Shown here: in pieces, positions 35,637 to 47,649 of the stretch
Numbering within the stretch: the stretch's first letter is position 1
Layout: each line of letters starts with the position of its first letter
DNA from: Eonycteris spelaea
Taxonomy: Eukaryota; Chordata; Mammalia; Chiroptera; Pteropodidae
DNA: 64,000 nucleotides
Assembly: GCA_003508835.1 (NCBI GenBank)
Contig: PUFA01000287.1
Coordinates: forward strand, 806,001 to 870,000
Reading direction: 5' to 3'
Notes under the pieces: model-generated
Databases searched by the model: none
The model's input: only the letters and a program-made list of their open reading frames with translations
What the model was told of the DNA's origin: nothing
Program-made: the position numbers and the translations under genes

Positions 35637-35686
35637 TAATGTGTGGTGTGGAGTGTGGAGTGGTGTGTGTGTGTGTGTGTGTGTAT
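35637..35686. repeat. GT-rich microsatellite
   Basis: TGTGGTGTGGAGTGTGGAG followed by a pure GT run (about 35662-35684). Confidence 0.9.
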
Positions 35687-36115
35687 GCATACACATAGGG
35701 TGATTAAATGTCACAAGGTATTCAAGGAATACTATGAATATTAATAATGGTGACAGAACCCAGAAAAATCTCAAATTAAAAAGATATAAGATAAAAATAG
35801 TTTGGCATTAAAAAGTAACAAAAATTACATTAGTTTTTATGAACTGTTTACCATGTATTCCAAATTACCATATAGCACAATGTCATTATCTTTGTTTATT
35901 TTGGTTGACTATTTTTGTTGAAAAAAATTTTTTTTGAGGAAGTTAATTTTTTTAATGGCAGTTATCTTAGAGAACAGCACTGAAAGTATCTTCTTTTCAA
36001 AATAAACTGGAAATTAAAATGTTTTGAAGCCATTTGAAACCATATGATTAGTTGAATTAGTTTCTAAGATTTGAGGCAAGATAACACTTAATAAATGTAG
36101 TATCTCATTCCAGCA
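35687..36115. other. Unassigned intergenic DNA
   Basis: AT-rich, nothing recognised. Confidence 0.5.
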
Positions 36116-36480
36116 TTTTTTTTTCCATCACAAAGTGAATTTTACCAAGCATTTTTTTAATAAAACATTCATTTCTTTTCTATTTTCAATATCTCACTTG
36201 GGTTGGCAAAGAGGGAAAAACGTCAGCCATAAGAAATCACCACAAATCGATCCTAGGATTCTGCATTGGGTTCTATACATGGTCCTCATGGCAACACTTG
36301 ATCCATATAGGCAATGTTTGTTCATGTCAGAGGCAATTTGACACAAAGGGCCCAGGAAAAAGCAAATCCCACAGAGGCAAATCCCTGTTATCACAGGAGT
36401 CAGTGAGTCAGTGAGCCAGTTCGCCGTCACTAGCCATCGTACCCGCTGCACCATATCTTAGCTGCAAACAACTGGATTCA
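36116..36480 (-). pseudogene. PLAC8-like processed pseudogene
   Basis: PLAC8 (onzin) is a small cysteine-rich protein of about 115 residues. The minus strand is open for 86 codons (36454-36194) and carries PLAC8-family landmarks in the right order: ANW (residues 11-13), CLCG (26-29), CQIASDMN (38-45), SVAMRTMYRT (53-62) and GSICGDF (68-74). After LCQPK a TGA (36194-36196) sits where the family has an arginine, and the frame continues DIENRKEM, matching the DINRRRAM end. The family's N-terminal part is not recognisable, and several cysteines are replaced (for example the CDCF region by LTPV). There are no introns in the matched part, and a 9-base A run on the minus strand follows (36116-36124), so I read it as a retrocopy. 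It could instead derive from a PLAC8 paralogue. Confidence 0.85.
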
Positions 36481-37481
36481 TTTTTAAGGATAAATTCAAA
36501 AGGGGACACTACCACAAAAGGTTAACTAACCGCAGAAGACAGCAGCCCAGGTAAACATTGAGAAGGTTCAGGAACACTAAACTTTCTCAGGTTTTTTTTC
36601 TAGTTTTCAGAATAAAAATCTATTTCTATGCTTAGCATTTATATTTTTGCCAGCTCAAAAAAATAAATAAATAAAAGGATTAGAAGAATTGTTGCTTTAA
36701 CAAAGGAAGAGGGAGATGGGATAAATTTCCCATCAATATCTCTTTTTTCTTTTCCTTTCTTTTTCTCCTTGACATCCTTTGATTCTTTGTATCTTTCACC
36801 CCCTTCTTTACTCTGGCCAGTTCTCTGCTGAGAACCAAGGTTAATCCAGAGAAAAACTGATATAAGTAGGAGGAAAGTTCTCCAGCTAGTCAGATGTCTG
36901 TGGAGACCAGCTGGTGCTACTGTTTGTCTCAGTCTGAGGAATTCACAGCAGGTGGGTAGTCTGTTGTCTGTCTAACCTAGATGCCACAAAGCAGATGCCC
37001 TGCAGAGCTCAGAAATTCCACCTGCCTGGAAATAGACTAATTAGAAGGAAGGAGCATAACCCAACACAAAGGCTGCTTTGAAGACTCTATTAGCTTTTGT
37101 TTATCCTTCCCACTTTTAGAGAGCCACAGGTCTGAGGCTGTGCTATTTGAAGGAAGAATGTATATAAATGCAGTTGGTGTTTATATAAGCCAGGTAAAAA
37201 CGGAATCGATCACATCAGGCAAAAAAGTTGTCTGCCAGTTAAGAGGCTTAACTTGTCTAGGTTTATGAATTCCATTTCTACCCATAGTGCTGAGATATTA
37301 AAGAACTATGCAACAGCTAGAAATAAAAGCTTTGGCATTTTAAAGAGTGTTTGAATGCTATAGTCTATTCCATTATTTTATATTTCATTATAGTTTTTAT
37401 GACTTGGGACATAGTGTGAGCCTTAAAAAATGAATTTGATGAATATGAAAGAATGATTTGAGTAAACACAGAACTAAGATT
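36481..37481. other. Unassigned intergenic DNA
   Basis: No ORF or nameable repeat. Confidence 0.5.
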
Positions 37482-37578
37482 AGTATGTCTATAGTTTAGC
37501 TTCTGCTAAACTATAGTATGTCTATAGTTTAGCTTCTGCTAAACTATAGTATGTCTATAGTTTAGCTTCTGCTAAACT
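37482..37578. repeat. 33-bp tandem repeat, three units, each a perfect hairpin
   Basis: Units at 37482-37514, 37515-37547 and 37548-37578 (the last two bases short) are identical over the shared length. Each contains CTATAGTTTAGC, a TTCT loop and GCTAAACTATAG, a 12-bp perfect inverted repeat in the first two units; the third keeps a shorter stem. Confidence 0.95.
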
Positions 37579-38088
37579 TCATGTCATCTGCAATGAAGAA
37601 TAGTATAAAGCTCTTTCTTTCTTCATGCCTTCAATTAATCTTTTAAATATTTTGTGTTTTTTGGTAAACAAAGACATACAAAAATGTCATAAAATTCCTT
37701 TCCTTTGCTGAAAAATTTTACATTCATGTCTACTTTTTTAAATAGGATTTTACAAATAGAAACAAATGAAGCTAAACTATAGAAAAATGATTTTAAACAC
37801 ATAAATAATTTTTAAAACTCTGTGAAAATAATAAAAAGGAAACAGTTATACAGCTGAGGTACTTGGTAGTACTACGTTAATATATTTCCTTATAGTTTTT
37901 TTTTCATACATAACACTATATTATATACTCTTCTTTTTTTAACATTTGTTTGTGTGAAATGTTAGGCATACAGAAAAATGCATACAACAATTATACAACT
38001 AACAAACAGAAAAGAAAACCCTCATATCCACCCTTTTCTAGCAATACTGGGACTGCAGAAGCCCCCAATCAATATCCCTTCGTGCTAA
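37579..38088. other. Unassigned intergenic DNA
   Basis: AT-rich, nothing recognised. Confidence 0.5.
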
Positions 38089-38532
38089 TGTTGTGGCGTG
38101 TTCAAATCTAAGACCCATGGAGCCAATTGAGAATAATTATGAGCCTTTATTAGCTGACTGGCAACTGATTCTCCCCACTAAAGAATCAGCCTTTATTAGC
38201 CAGCCCGCAACTGACCCTCCCCACTAGAGAGTCAGCCCCGAGCCTCTGGAGGAGACAGCTTATAAAACCCGAAACAATGTCCTGGTTGGCCTTGATCAAG
38301 CAAGCAAGCAGATTACAAGAGCAAAAGTTAGCTGTTAGCGTCTAGCACAAAGAAATATTGTTTCTGGTGGACAGCTATGTTATCTGTACTCCAGCGGCAA
38401 TATTGTTTTATTTTTCTTCTTGGGAGCCTTGGAGCTATTTTCTCCTAGGCAGTTGGCACCTGGGGATATCACTCTCTGCCCTGTCCTTGGGGCTGACGTA
38501 CTGAGGAATTGATACCAATAACTATAACAACA
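38089..38532 (+). mobile_element. LTR-like element, copy 1 (plus)
   Basis: About 444 bp with terminal inverted bases TGTTGT...ACAACA and a TATA box at 38261-38267 (TATAAAA), as expected of a solo LTR. It aligns along most of its length with the reverse complement of 38990-39376. It has an extra 46-bp tandem unit (38143-38188 repeated at 38189-38234). Family not resolved. I see no clear short target duplication next to it and no primer-binding site after it. Confidence 0.72.
38143..38234. repeat. 46-bp tandem duplication inside LTR copy 1
   Basis: Two units starting GCCTTTATTAGC and ending in AATCA or AGTCA; the opposite LTR copy has a single unit. Confidence 0.9.
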
Positions 38533-38989
38533 TATTTTCTAAAGTAGTCACAGCCGGAATAAAGAGGGGAGATGTGAACAAGGAAGATGTTATTGAAATG
38601 CATTTTTTTGCACTGTTACACTAATTCCTGTTACACTAATTCATCATGCAACTTTTGCTTATGATTTAATTACCCAGATTGCCTGATCACAGGGAGAAAG
38701 ACCAATGATATTGGTACAAGCATTCCATGCCTTATGAGATTTTTTTCTCATTGTGAACTATTGTTATCATTTTGGTTTTAGATGTCAGTGTTTAAACTCA
38801 TTTCTGAGAATTTTCTCCTGTGAAATGGATCTGATCTTGGTGCTGCTAAAGTCACATTTCCAAGTTTGCAAGATACAGGTCAGAAGTTGGCATGAGATAA
38901 AATCACCAAAGTACTCATGCAGCTGACAGAACGTGAGCACACTGGCATTCCCAGGGCAACATGTGCTCTAAATTACCATTAGTTTAGTG
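38533..38989. other. Spacer between inverted LTR-like copies
   Basis: 457 bp without ORF. A 14-bp direct repeat, CTGTTACACTAATT, occurs twice in a row near 38614-38642. Part of the right side (about 38880-38990) may belong to the end of copy 2. Confidence 0.5.
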
Positions 38990-39376
38990 TAAAAGTGAAA
39001 AATTTCCAGTAAGCTAGTCCCAAGGACAAGATAGGGAGTTGTATCTTCAGGCATCAGCTCCCAAGAGAAAAGACAACATTGCCTCCAGGATGCAGATAAC
39101 AAAAGTGTCTACCAGGCCCCATTTGCTACAAGATTTAGGAGTCCCCCTGAAACAATATATCTGTGTGCTAAAAACTAAGTCATCTTCTGCTTTTTGTAAT
39201 CTGCTTGCTTGCTTGATCAAGGCCACCAAGACATAGTTTCAGGCTTTATAAGCTGCCTCCTCCAGAAGCTCGGGGCTGATTCTCTAGTGGGGAGAATCAG
39301 TTGCCGGCCAGCCAATAAAGGCTCATAATTAATCTCAATTGGCTCCATGGGTCTTAGATTTGAACACGCTACAACA
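38990..39376 (-). mobile_element. LTR-like element, copy 2 (minus)
   Basis: On the minus strand it starts TGTTGTAGCGTGTTCAAATC, nearly identical to copy 1, keeps the TTATAAAG promoter-like site and the GCCTTGATCAAGCAAGCAAG stretch, and diverges toward its 3' end. It lies tail to tail with copy 1. Confidence 0.72.
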
Positions 39377-39545
39377 TTTAGTATACAAATGCTTTTTCAA
39401 CAGAAATTTTGCTATTTTAATTTTGGATAAGACAGCTTGTCTACAAATTAAACTAAAGTTCCAAAAAAATAAATAAATAAACAGCTCGAGGAACAATTTA
39501 ATTACCCAGTAGTCTGCCTGCCCCATTCCTTATTTTTTATCTTTG

Positions 39546-42500
39546 TTTTTTAATATTTTTTATTTTCGATTATACTTGGTATATAATATTATATTAATTT
39601 TAGGTGTATAACATAGTGATTAAACATCTATAAAACCACAAAAGTGATAAATCTAATACCAATGTGATGTTGTACATAGTTATTACAATATAATTGGTGA
39701 TATTCCTTATGATATAGTTTACATCCCATAACTTTATATAACTACCAATTCGTACTTCTTAATCCTGTCCCCTTTTTCATCTACTCCTCCAACCCCCTCC
39801 CATCAGGTAACCTGCAAAATGTTTCCTGTACTATGAGTTTGTTTCTGTCCTATTTGTTTATTATGCTCTTTAGATTCCACATGTAAGTGAAAATCATATG
39901 GCATTTGTCTTCCTCTATCTGACTTAATCCACATAGCACAACACCCTCTAGGTTTATCCATGTTGTTGAAGATATAAATATTTCATTCTTTTATTTGTTT
40001 GATATTTGAGTGATATTTCATGTATATATGTACCAACTCATCTTTATCCATTCATCCATTGATGGACATCCAAGTTGCCTCCATCTCTTGGTAATTGTAA
40101 ATAATGAGGCAATGAACTTATGGATGCACATGACCCATCAAAATGTGTTTTGGGTTTCTTCAGATAAATACCCAGAATTGGTATTACTGGATTCTTTTTT
40201 GTCTGTTATTATAGGCTTTGTTTTAAAGTCTATTTTGTCTGGTATAAGTATTGCTACCAGAGATTTTTTTTTCATTTCCATTTTCATGGAATATCTTTTT
40301 CTATCCCTTTATTTTCAATCTGTATGTGTCTTTCGATCTGTGCCTATAAATGAGTCTCTTATAAGCAGCTAATGTTTTAATCTTGATTTCTTATTCATTC
40401 AGTCACCCTATATTTTATTGGAACATTGTTGATAAATATATAGTTACTGTCATTTTATTATTTATATTTTTGGTACACATTTTTTTCATCTTTTAAGGAA
40501 GTTCCTCCAATATTTCCTATAATATTGGCTGGTAGTGATGAATTCTTTTAGCTTTTTCTTGTCTGTGAAGCTCTTTACCTGTCCTTAAATTCTAAAGGAT
40601 AGCTTTGCTGGATAGAATTATCTTGGTTCTTGCTTTTTCAACACTTTGAATATTTTGTGCCATCCCTTTTGGTCTGCAAAGTTTCTGTTGAGAAAGTGGC
40701 AGACAGTCTTCTGGGAGCTCCTTGTAGATAATTAATTGCTTTTTTTCCTTGCTGCTTTTAAGATTCTCTCTTTGTCTTTAATCTTTGGCATTTTAATTAT
40801 GTCTTGATGTAGGCCTCTTTGGGTTCATCTCGTTTGAGACTCTCTGAGCTTCCTGGAGTTGTATATCTATTTACTTCACCAGGTTATAGAAGTCTTTCAT
40901 CATTATTTCTTCAAATATGTTTTCAATTTCTTGCTCTCTCTCTTCTTCTGCTACCTCTATGATGCAAATGTTGGTAAGTTTGATGTTTTCCCAGAGGTCT
41001 CTTAAACTTTCCTCAATTTTTTGATTCTTTTTTTCTTGTTGCTGTTCTAATTATCCATCATTTAGACTGCTGATTTGATTCTTCACTTCATACAATCTAT
41101 TGATTCCCTCTAATATACTCTTCATTTCAGATATTGTTTTTCATTTATGAATGGTTCCCTTTTATGTTTCCCATCTTTATTTTTATGTTTCTATCTCTTT
41201 GTTAAAGTTCTCACTGAGTTCATTTACTCTTCCCCTAAGTTCATTGAGTATATTTATAATCAGTGTTTTGAACTCTGCATCTGGTAGATTGCTTGTCTCT
41301 ATTTTGTTTAGTTCTTTTCTGGAGCTTTATTCTGTTCTTTTATGTGGAACATGTTTCTTTGTCTCCTCATTTTGGCTACCTCCTTGTATTTGTTTCTATG
41401 TATTAGGTAGGACTTCTATGTCTCCAAGTCTTATTATATTAGCCAAATGCAGTATGTATCCTTTTGGGCCCAGTGGCCCAGTCTCCCTGGTCACCTGAGC
41501 CAGGTGTTCCAGGTGTGTCCTTGTGTGGGTTGTGTGTGCCATCCTGTTGTAGTTGAGCCTTGGTTGCTGTTTGTTCATTGCTAGGAGGAATTGACTCTTG
41601 GGCTGATAGGTTGTAAGGAATGACCAGTGAGGGGCTGATCTTATGGAGCAGAATTCACTTTGGGTGTATCCTCCTCAAGTGCTCACCTGGGTGATGCTCC
41701 AGCTCTTGCACCAGTCAAAGCAGGTCACTGGTTGTGCCAATTCAGGAGCTTCCCTACCCAGCTGCAGGCCAAGTTCAGCCACAGCCTGTGGACTTCTGGG
41801 GTCACCTGATAAGAGTCACCAAGCAAACCGCAGATGACTGCCACTCATGCTGGCTTATAGGTGCTTTGAGAGGCTAAGTCATGAGCTGAGGCTGGCTACC
41901 ACTTGGGGCTGCTCAGTGCTGGGTTTGGGGCCACTCAGCAAGAGATACAGAGCACACTGAGAGCAAATGCTATTGGTTTGGGTTTTTTGAGCCTTTGAGA
42001 GTGTTTAGGAAAGTCCACAGCATGAGCCAGACAGGCCATTTGAATGCAATAAACCACTGGAGGAAGCTTGCGTGGGCTCACAAATTGGTAGAGGCAGGGT
42101 CACTGAGAATCACCTGAGCAGAGCAACCTGTGTTAACCAGGTTGGTGGAGACTCATATAAGGTGGCTGCCTGCGTCTATCACCAGGAGTAGGAAGGGCTA
42201 CAAAAGGATCAATGGATACGGCCAGCTCTTTTGTCTGAGAGAAAGCTGCCCCTCCAGTTCTCACCCTGAAGCCATGCAATTCAGTTATTCATCATGTATC
42301 CCTGGCACTCTTTGAGCTGCTTCCCCAGAGCAGGAGCTCAGAGCGAGTGAGTCCATCACCAAGTTCACACACACCTCCTTTAAGACAAAGGTCTCTGAGT
42401 CCCACAGCCCTCCATCTCACTCAGCCACAATCTCCATTACTTTTCACAGCCAGAGGTTGTGGGGGACTTCTCTTCCTGGAACTGGAACCCTGAGATGGTG

Positions 42501-42795
42501 TTAGCGCAGTGTGGTGCCAGGACCCCTAGCTTCAGGTGGGGAGGTGATGCTCTGCAGCAGATAACCCTCTCGAGTCTTGACCCATTACACACAGTTATGA
42601 GATCATCCTATTTCACAGCTACATGCCTCCTACCAGTCTGGAGGTGACCTCTTATGTATGTTCCAGTAGTAGGACTTTTGTTCAGCCAGACCTCAGGTGT
42701 CTCCCAGTGATGGTTGTTCAGTAGTTTAATTGTAATTTTAGTGTGATCATGAGAGAAAGAGCAGAGCACTTACTTCTATACCATCTTAACAGGAC
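39546..42795 (-). mobile_element. Internally deleted L1 (mini-L1), copy 2
   Basis: Read on the minus strand: 5' UTR (42795-about 41380, GC-rich), ORF1 remnant (about 41350-40560), spacer, ORF2 start (about 40470-40196), a direct join to the ORF2 tail (about 40190-39900) and 3' UTR to about 39546 with a T-rich end on the top strand. At the join the minus strand reads ACAGACAAAAAAGAATCCAG, the same junction as copy 1 (ACAGACAAAGAAGGATCCAA). About 3.1 kb of ORF2 is absent, including the reverse transcriptase. Both ends are present, so this is not ordinary 5' truncation. I could not find a convincing target-site duplication. Confidence 0.88.
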
Positions 42796-44282
42796 TCTCC
42801 TCTGCCCACTAGTCTTTAATCTTAATTTCAAATGCTGCCAAACTTGAGATTAGGAGTTTATTACAGTCTATCTAGGACTCAGGGAGCCAGCTACAAAAAA
42901 AGGTATGCTGGATGCATAAAAAGCTTCTTTCTTCTTCCTCTGCCTTGCATTTAGGAAAATTGGTCTCTGATCACCCAGATATACCCACTGAGTTTCCTAC
43001 ATGCTCAAAACAACACAACTGAATGATAACACAGTGGTTATCATTTCTCTTCTCAGCAAAAACAGGATCAGATCTATACAGTCTCCTCAAAGAAGCTTGG
43101 CCCAAATTGAGAGGAGGGAAAGGAGAACAGAAAAATTTACCAAGAGATATGTGATAATAATTATGTTACATTGAATAAGAACAACTTGAAATATAATGAA
43201 AACACAACTTTCTTGGTCTTCCACTCCAATGGGAAACATTTTCCCAGCCACTGGATAAAAACTCACTAGTCTAGACAATTTTCTTTTCACTTTATATATA
43301 AAATAATTCTATGGTCACTTAAATGCATTACAGGTATGTAATCTGTTTAGTACAAGTTCGTGCTAAGAAAGTGGGTGGTCTTAGAATTAATCTATACTCT
43401 CTGGGCCTGTAATGTGTTAAAAATTTATTCTCTCTCCTATGCTCCTCTGTGAGCTCTGTGGGTCCCTTTGATCACAGTTCCCCTAACATAGGCTGTGCTT
43501 CTCTTTCCATTAGCCATTTTCCCATATCAACTCTCAAGTGAGAAGTCTCCTAGGTGGTCTTCTGAGGCAGCTTTCCTGCCCTTCTTGCACTGTTGTTGAT
43601 AGTACTATAGTTACATCCACTTTCTCACTCTGCTCTTTTATATTCTCAAAGTGAATAATAGAGTTTAAGAGTCATGAAGCTGTCCTTGAATACTCAATTT
43701 TGAAGATTCCTTCAGAGTACTATGGCTCACATTCACTCTGATATCTGCCTCAATTGAAACTTCAGTTTTAACATTCTGTTATTCTCCATTCAAGCTTTCA
43801 ATAGTTAATTAGCAAACAATATTGAGAACTAATTTGTGCTAGGCCTCTCTGCAATGAAATAAGAAAATTCGTATTAAATATGATATTTTCCTTTCCTTGG
43901 AAGTACTCACAGTCTTTGGTGGATGAAGTTACCTGGAGATGAATCAAGATCGAAGTTGTTTCATAATAAACAATAAGTGCAATATAAAGAAGATAATGAA
44001 TAAGATACCGTAAAACACTAAGAAGGAGCAAGGACTAGTAGATTATCGTCAGTAACTACTCCATAATTAACCAATTAATGTTTAATTGTAATGCCTTTAA
44101 GTGATAAAGAAAAGAAAAGATTTTTTACATATAAAAAAATCATATATTAGTTTATTTTAAAATAAGTGAAAATATTTTATTTCAGTTATACAAAAATTCT
44201 TGAATTTCAGTAAAGTCATTCCTCATTTAAATGGAACCCAGACACAAACATTCCTTTTAAAGTTAGTTTTAAAGGAACAAGG
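42796..44282. other. Mostly unassigned DNA with a possible ancient repeat
   Basis: Nothing coding. The segment at about 43800-44030 (TTGAGAACTAATTTGTGCTA... then GGAAGTACTCACAGTCTTTG...) resembles the common ancient mammalian repeat also seen at 47460-47580, family not named. Confidence 0.45.
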
Positions 44283-44345
44283 GTATAATGGAAAGAGTAT
44301 TCTCAATAATATTAGACTTAGAAGTCAACTTCTCTGGAGAAAAGC
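44283..44345 (+). mobile_element. Possible MIR fragment
   Basis: TAATGGAAAGAGTATTCTCA...GACTTAGAAGTCAACTTCTC resembles the MIR 5' third; short and diverged. Confidence 0.4.
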
Positions 44346-44369
44346 ATATCCTGACCACTAAAGTTAGGC

Positions 44370-44520
44370 TCTCATAGCATACTGTGCTACCTATTACACA
44401 GCATTATACCTGCCTCTTGATTTACCTCCCATATAAATTGTAAGATTCCTAGTGGAAGAGATTCTGACACAAAGTCTTGTACATAGTAAGCATCAAGCAA
44501 AGGATTTTTGAATGACCAAA
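44370..44520 (+). mobile_element. L2 3' end
   Basis: TAAATTGTAAGATTCCTAGT, then GTCTTGTACATAGTAAGCAT and a GATTTTTGAATGA end follow the L2 3' UTR order. Confidence 0.65.
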
Positions 44521-47459
44521 TCCATCAGTAATTTACTTGTCTCTGAGTTTCTAATTAACACAGCTCCTCAACTTTCAGATAAATCCCTTTCTAAAATGGT
44601 TGATTAACAACACTTAAAGACCAAAAAGAACAGCAAAAATAATGTGAACATATATATGAGAGCTAGCATGTTAGTTTGTTTCCAGAAAACATAGTCAGCA
44701 AATCTATATATCAAATATTAGCTGATAATTTAATAATTCATTGGTGATTTTCCCCTCAGTAATTACTTTATTTCTTCTCTGTATCTACTAAGCTCTCTTT
44801 AATTGCTTTAATCTTCATGTCTTTTCCTTTACCTTTATGTTATATCTTAAATATTTTATTGTGAAAATAAACTTTAAGTCGTATCTTTTCTGTTTGTAAT
44901 TTTTTATTAGTTCTGCAATAGTGAGTCTTTGTCTTCAAAATGTCTTCTAGACAATTATTTTATTTTTCATTCTTATTTATTTTTATTTCTTATCTTTGAG
45001 GTTATCTTGTTAAACTCATATTCCTTGTAAATTCTTTAATGATGAGATGATTTCATGGAGATGTTTCTTCTTTTCCCCAAGTTACATTTACTTTTAGAAT
45101 AATTTTTTTAAACTGTATTTTGCCTGCAATGATTTTTTTTCTTTCTTTTCTTCCAAGATTTTTCCTAATATATCTACATATATTATTTATATAGACCCCA
45201 TGCTAACATACTGGGGTTTTGTTTGTTTGTTGTTTGTTTGTTTGTTTGTTGCATTCATATGTTGCTCATTCAATGAAGTGACTAGCAACTGAGTCAACAT
45301 CTGTTATTTGATCTGATAGAATTGGATGAACTCTTCTTGACTCCATTTCCACACTGCACCTTCATGGTTCTATTTACTGCAGCCTCAGGCCTTATAATGG
45401 GTTTGGAAAAAAAGTAAGTTTTAGCTAGAGCAATCTTTGTTAGCAAGATCAGGCTTTTTTTGTCCTAGGGGGTTTTGTTAAATATGTGCCTTTAATCTTG
45501 ATTTTGCCTTAATATAGTGTGAATAATTTGAAATTCAAATAGTTCCTCCAATTCAATGTAAGTTTCTGGAGATTTATCTCCAATAAGGTCAGCCTGAATT
45601 TTTCCCAACCACGTTTTACCTTTCCTTTTCCACAAGCTATTTCTATTATACAAGAAGAAGAGAGGAAAGCGGGTGGGGGGGATGTTTTTGGTTGGGGGGG
45701 GGAGGTTGTTTCTTGGCCCCTGTGTTAAGAGCCCACAGTTTGGTGAAGGGAACTTTTCATCTCTTTCCCTTCCTCCCTCAGAAGATCTAGTCTTAGATTT
45801 CCTCTTCTGCCTGTTCTTCTAATTTCTGTTTATTTCTATATTAATGGGCATTTAGTATTTATAATCCTTTTGTCTTCTTTCTTCCTCTTTCATCTTAACA
45901 GAAGGCTCCAAATATAGTAAACTCATTTTCCTTGACACTGAAGGGCAGACAGAAATCAAGGGAAGAGGTTTTTAATTTCCAGTGTTTTCTATGTCTACCT
46001 GCTGCCTAAATCTTCTCTTGGACTCTCGTTCTGTCACTACTACATGAGGTATTAGATTTTTCAGGACTGTGTTTATCCATAGCCCTTTCCTCACTTCCAT
46101 CTCCACCCTGACCTGTACTGCCAATACTTCTCAATGAGAAAGTTAGAAGCTGTTGAGCTGCTCCAAGCAATGTGTGCCAACTCTTGGAAATGTTACTTGT
46201 TCTTTCATTAGCCACAAGCCCTTCCTTTGCATTAATTCATGCTGGCACTTATTTATTTATTTTTTTGCTAAATTCTTTTCTTTCCGTAATGATTTTCATT
46301 TATACCATTAGATTTTGGAGAGGAAAGATTTTAAAATCTGGCTTTACTTCACTATCTTAAATAAGAAGTTATGTATTCTTCTCTTAACAGGCCATAGATG
46401 AGAGCTCCAAGTTCCTTAAAAAAGACAGTCCTGGATTATAAACTTACAAGAGGTTTTTAAAAAGATTTACACACATCTCGAAGGGGCAGAGAAATAATCA
46501 ACAATGCAAATTTTCCAAAGTAAGTAGTCTAAGAAAAAGAAGCTCAGAATCCTAGAGTCAGGAAAAATCTGCCTAAAATCTGATCAAGTTTAGGGATAAC
46601 AATATGCTTGACTTAGTCATCTTACTTGCCACAACTATGACAGTATATGAAATGCAGGCAGCCAAATTCTTATTCTATTCTCTTTGCTTATCTTACTTTG
46701 TATAATTTGATATACAACTGAATGATCATCAAAGCCACAAAAATAATTAAATGAATAGTTTCAGCTGTTGGTACAACTATATGGGTATAGGTAATACCAC
46801 ATAGATAAAAAGAGAGGTACAAATTTCTTGAAGTAAGAATAATCAGTCTAAAAATTTCCTTTGAAGATCAACTTACCATTTTAGACTTTCATATTTAATA
46901 CATCCAAATGTTCCCAATTTCTCAGTTGGGAAAACTTGAGATTTATCTATTTAGACTCTGCAGTGTTCAGAATGTTTATAGACATTAAAAACTATTCCTC
47001 AGCGATCAAGTATTTTTGTTCAAAAACAAAGAGTTTTCAAGGCTTCTCAGGTAGTTATTCCTAAATGTGGCTGTCATTTAACACTCAGATATTCTTTTAC
47101 ATGTTTTAAACTAGGCTCTGATATTTATTTTTGATATCAAACATATAACTATACATATTTCTTAATTATTTATACTAATAAACAGAAGCAAGGAAATACT
47201 GAAAATACTTTGAATTGCCTTAAAATCTTTTATGTGTAATATTAAGGGTACCTGATATTCCCAATGTGTATTTTGATTGCCTTGCCTCAAAAAGAGAAAG
47301 TTTCTGGCTCTTCAGACCTGAATTTGAGTTGCCTATTTACTACAACGCATTACACATTTGTGATTAGTATCTCCTTTACTAATCTTTCCTAGGATTAGAA
47401 ATTCTGATTTATAGTTTTAATTCTAAAAGACTTCCCCTCTTTAGATTTAATCTCATTCC
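44521..47459. other. Unassigned intergenic DNA
   Basis: No credible gene. Contains a TTTG repeat (45213-45251) and a G-rich stretch (45671-45704). Open frames at 46006-46215 (-) and 46172-46360 (+) overlap on opposite strands and match nothing I know. Confidence 0.5.
45213..45251. repeat. (TTTG)n microsatellite
   Basis: Tetranucleotide run with one unit missing a T. Confidence 0.9.
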
Positions 47460-47580
47460 ATTAAATTCAATAAACATTATTATCTCCTACTGCATGCCAA
47501 CCATTTTATTAGTCACTGAGGTATCATCTCTTCTCAAGGAGCTCATGATCCAGTAGGATTAAAATTAAAAGTAGAAGAGA
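47460..47580 (+). mobile_element. Ancient interspersed repeat, family unresolved
   Basis: AATTCAATAAACATTATTAT, CTACTGCATGCCAACC and CTCAAGGAGCTCATGATCCA match a widespread mammalian repeat pattern (L2- or MER-class). Confidence 0.5.
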
Positions 47581-47649
47581 GAAAGATAGAAGTTAAAATT
47601 TTAAAAATTTCAAATGCTATCAGTAAACAAGATGTTACATGGATGAGTC

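Noticed and set aside
37482..37578. CRISPR array or rho-independent terminators
   Set aside because: Units are contiguous without spacers, and all the context is mammalian.
41643..42647. Several plus-strand frames of 61-64 codons
   Set aside because: They lie antisense to the 5' UTR of the minus-strand mini-L1 and show no family signature.
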